The notes below the pieces were generated by a model. That model was given only the letters and a program-made list of their open reading frames with translations, did no database searches and had not been told where the DNA came from. This document shows positions 6,601-7,002 of a stretch of DNA of 7,002 nt, piece after piece (position 1 is the first letter of the stretch; every line of letters starts with the position of its first letter). This DNA is from Oscillospiraceae bacterium (GTDB lineage Bacteria; Bacillota; Clostridia; Saccharofermentanales; Saccharofermentanaceae). A program made the position numbers and the translations under genes. The stretch lies in NCBI GenBank assembly GCA_902767145.1, contig CACXGG010000099.1, positions 1 through 7,002 on the forward strand, written 5' to 3'.

Positions 6601-7002
6601 CCTGAGAGAGGACGGGGATACCACATATCTTCCAAAACTCTCAGTCAATCTGGAGATCGATTTCGATTCCTATATCCCTTCCAGATATATCGACGACGAA
6701 GCTCTCAGGATGGCTGCCTACAGAAGGATCGGAAACATCACCAACACCAAGGAGAGAGACGATTTCCTGGACGAGGTCACCGACCGTTACGGCGATCCTC
6801 CCAGAGAGGTGCTCTTCCTGGCGGGAGCCGCACTTATCAAGTCCATGGCAGCCGATGCGGGATTTGAGAGAGTATGCTTCAAGGAGACAGGTATCCTTCT
6901 TTACTTTGCAGGGGACAGGAAGCTCGATATGCCTGCCCTTTCACGCCTTGTGGGCGACCCTGATTTTGCGGGCAGGATCATGATGAATGCCCAGGGAAAA
7001 CC
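3605..7002 (+). CDS. mfd: Transcription-repair coupling factor Mfd, partial (C-terminus beyond right edge)
   Basis: 1132 codons plus 2 nt are visible with no stop; family members are about 1150-1180 residues, so only the tail of the last domain is missing. Mfd removes RNA polymerase stalled at lesions using ATP and recruits UvrA. The N-terminal UvrB-like module includes LGYERTG and the ARGDIVDIFPP segment (about 163-189). A lysine-rich linker (472-479) precedes the RNA-polymerase-interacting domain (about 480-570; GDYVVHDAHGIG, 494-505). The translocase has Walker A GDVGFGKTE (642-650, K648), Walker B DEEQRF (743-748), TATPIPRT (769-776), HGKM (856-859), and motif VI QIKGRVGRS (912-920), where K914 replaces the common Arg. 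The translocation (TRG) segment includes RDLEVRGAGNLLG (962-974), and the C-terminal D7 domain begins near 1010. ATG 3605 has no good SD and follows the pth stop by 1 bp, so coupling is likely. Confidence 0.97.
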   Translation, partial: MDKKVKDILDLIAEDKELIKTRQICSEEKIPLNITGLCEQQKSYIASALSSMEGKKPVIVVPDFPAARELSTALSAFTDDEIIILRPSEMSLVSAVASSRDNDFDRTGTIERIIRSDFGAAIICAGALVNRLMPVKDFKSKAIVLKLGHTMEIPDLTTRLLDLGYERTGSVSSKGEFSARGDIVDIFPPDRTEPLRISFFDDEIDQIKTFDPDSQRSVDSVRRAEVYPACEVVVEKKDRAALAKKMQLSAADDINKMNASSERKTAEHLHRIASEDADLMREGMRISAIARWLPLIIEKPDNILDYVDRKKCDIYINELGECRQRMDGYLADYYARFKTQFETGGTPKCAFETPIKTSDLMAGIGKLKELTLLSCLKSASNGLAGGKTINVTGVSGENWRGRDDALAGEIKTSSNKVIFMLSGAQRTEAFRLRMMGEGASPVIVDRHFPSGFSYPAIGLELIGEHDVFGAEKKLSKKKKNTAGRISFFGDINPGDYVVHDAHGIGQYEGIVNMRMGKSNQDYLKINYAKNAVIYVPVDKLDKLQKYVGPNGSAPKLSSLDSGEWTRSVERARTSIKKVAFDLVKLYAARRASKGYSCGPDDAWQKEFEENFPFVETEDQLTAIRDIKKDMESDIPMDRLLCGDVGFGKTEVAFRAIFKCVTNGRQAFMLAPTTLLAQQHYDNFVARVGNFPIRTALLSRFVTPAKLKQSLEDIKNGNVDVVIGTHRILSKDVIPHKLGLLVVDEEQRFGVNHKEQIKAMRANIDVLTLTATPIPRTLHMSMTGIRDISVLDEAPMNRRPVQTYVLGYDEEVIVQACLREISRGGQVFYLYNKTADIDKKADRLSELMPGARVVYAHGKMSEHQMEKIIESFILGESDILVCTTIIESGVDMPNVNTMIVEDSDRFGLSQLYQIKGRVGRSDRQAYAYITYNDEKEMNSDARKRLMAIREFTELGSGVKVALRDLEVRGAGNLLGAEQHGQMDVIGYELYCRLLDEEIRNLREDGDTTYLPKLSVNLEIDFDSYIPSRYIDDEALRMAAYRRIGNITNTKERDDFLDEVTDRYGDPPREVLFLAGAALIKSMAADAGFERVCFKETGILLYFAGDRKLDMPALSRLVGDPDFAGRIMMNAQGK

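Noticed and set aside
1..7002. Mobile element, CRISPR array, tRNA, defence or phage genes
   Set aside because: Apart from the 162-bp divergent region the window is filled by five recognisable genes. No direct-repeat arrays, transposase, integrase or tRNA-like folds were seen.

Overview
This window looks like an ordinary chromosomal stretch from a Gram-positive bacterium of the Bacillota, most likely a clostridial lineage. The grounds are the glmU-pth-mfd gene order, which is a reduced form of the Bacillus subtilis spoVG-glmU-prs-ctc-pth-fin-mfd neighbourhood, strong AAGGAGG-type ribosome binding sites, sigma-A-like promoters and heavy use of AGA/AGG for arginine. Base composition is near 50% G+C by eye. 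I cannot name a genus.

Left arm (1-1477, minus strand): two genes read leftward from a promoter near 1518. The first encodes a sugar-phosphate nucleotidyltransferase of unknown substrate. It overlaps by 14 bp a second gene for a lipid-anchored VanY-type (M15B) D,D-carboxypeptidase with a Thr-Pro-rich stalk. The second gene runs off the left edge, so its C-terminus is missing.

Centre (1478-1639): a 162-bp divergent regulatory region. It holds overlapping, outward-facing -10 elements for both arms, a 16-bp near-palindrome inside the rightward promoter, and a roughly 80-nt glmU leader that can fold almost entirely into a two-tier RNA stem ending just before the glmU ribosome binding site.

Right arm (1640-7002, plus strand): a tightly coupled operon. 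GlmU makes UDP-GlcNAc for the cell wall, Pth recycles peptidyl-tRNA, and Mfd is the transcription-repair coupling factor. glmU and pth overlap by 4 bp with a TTG start, and pth and mfd are 1 bp apart. mfd is open at the right edge with 1132 codons visible.

Across the divergent region, GlmU (wall precursor synthesis) faces a nucleotidyltransferase and a peptidoglycan-trimming enzyme, so the locus has a cell-envelope theme with two housekeeping genes attached. I see no mobile element, CRISPR array, tRNA, rRNA or defence system. The part most worth a second look is the structured glmU leader and the shared divergent promoter, not an unrecognised protein system.
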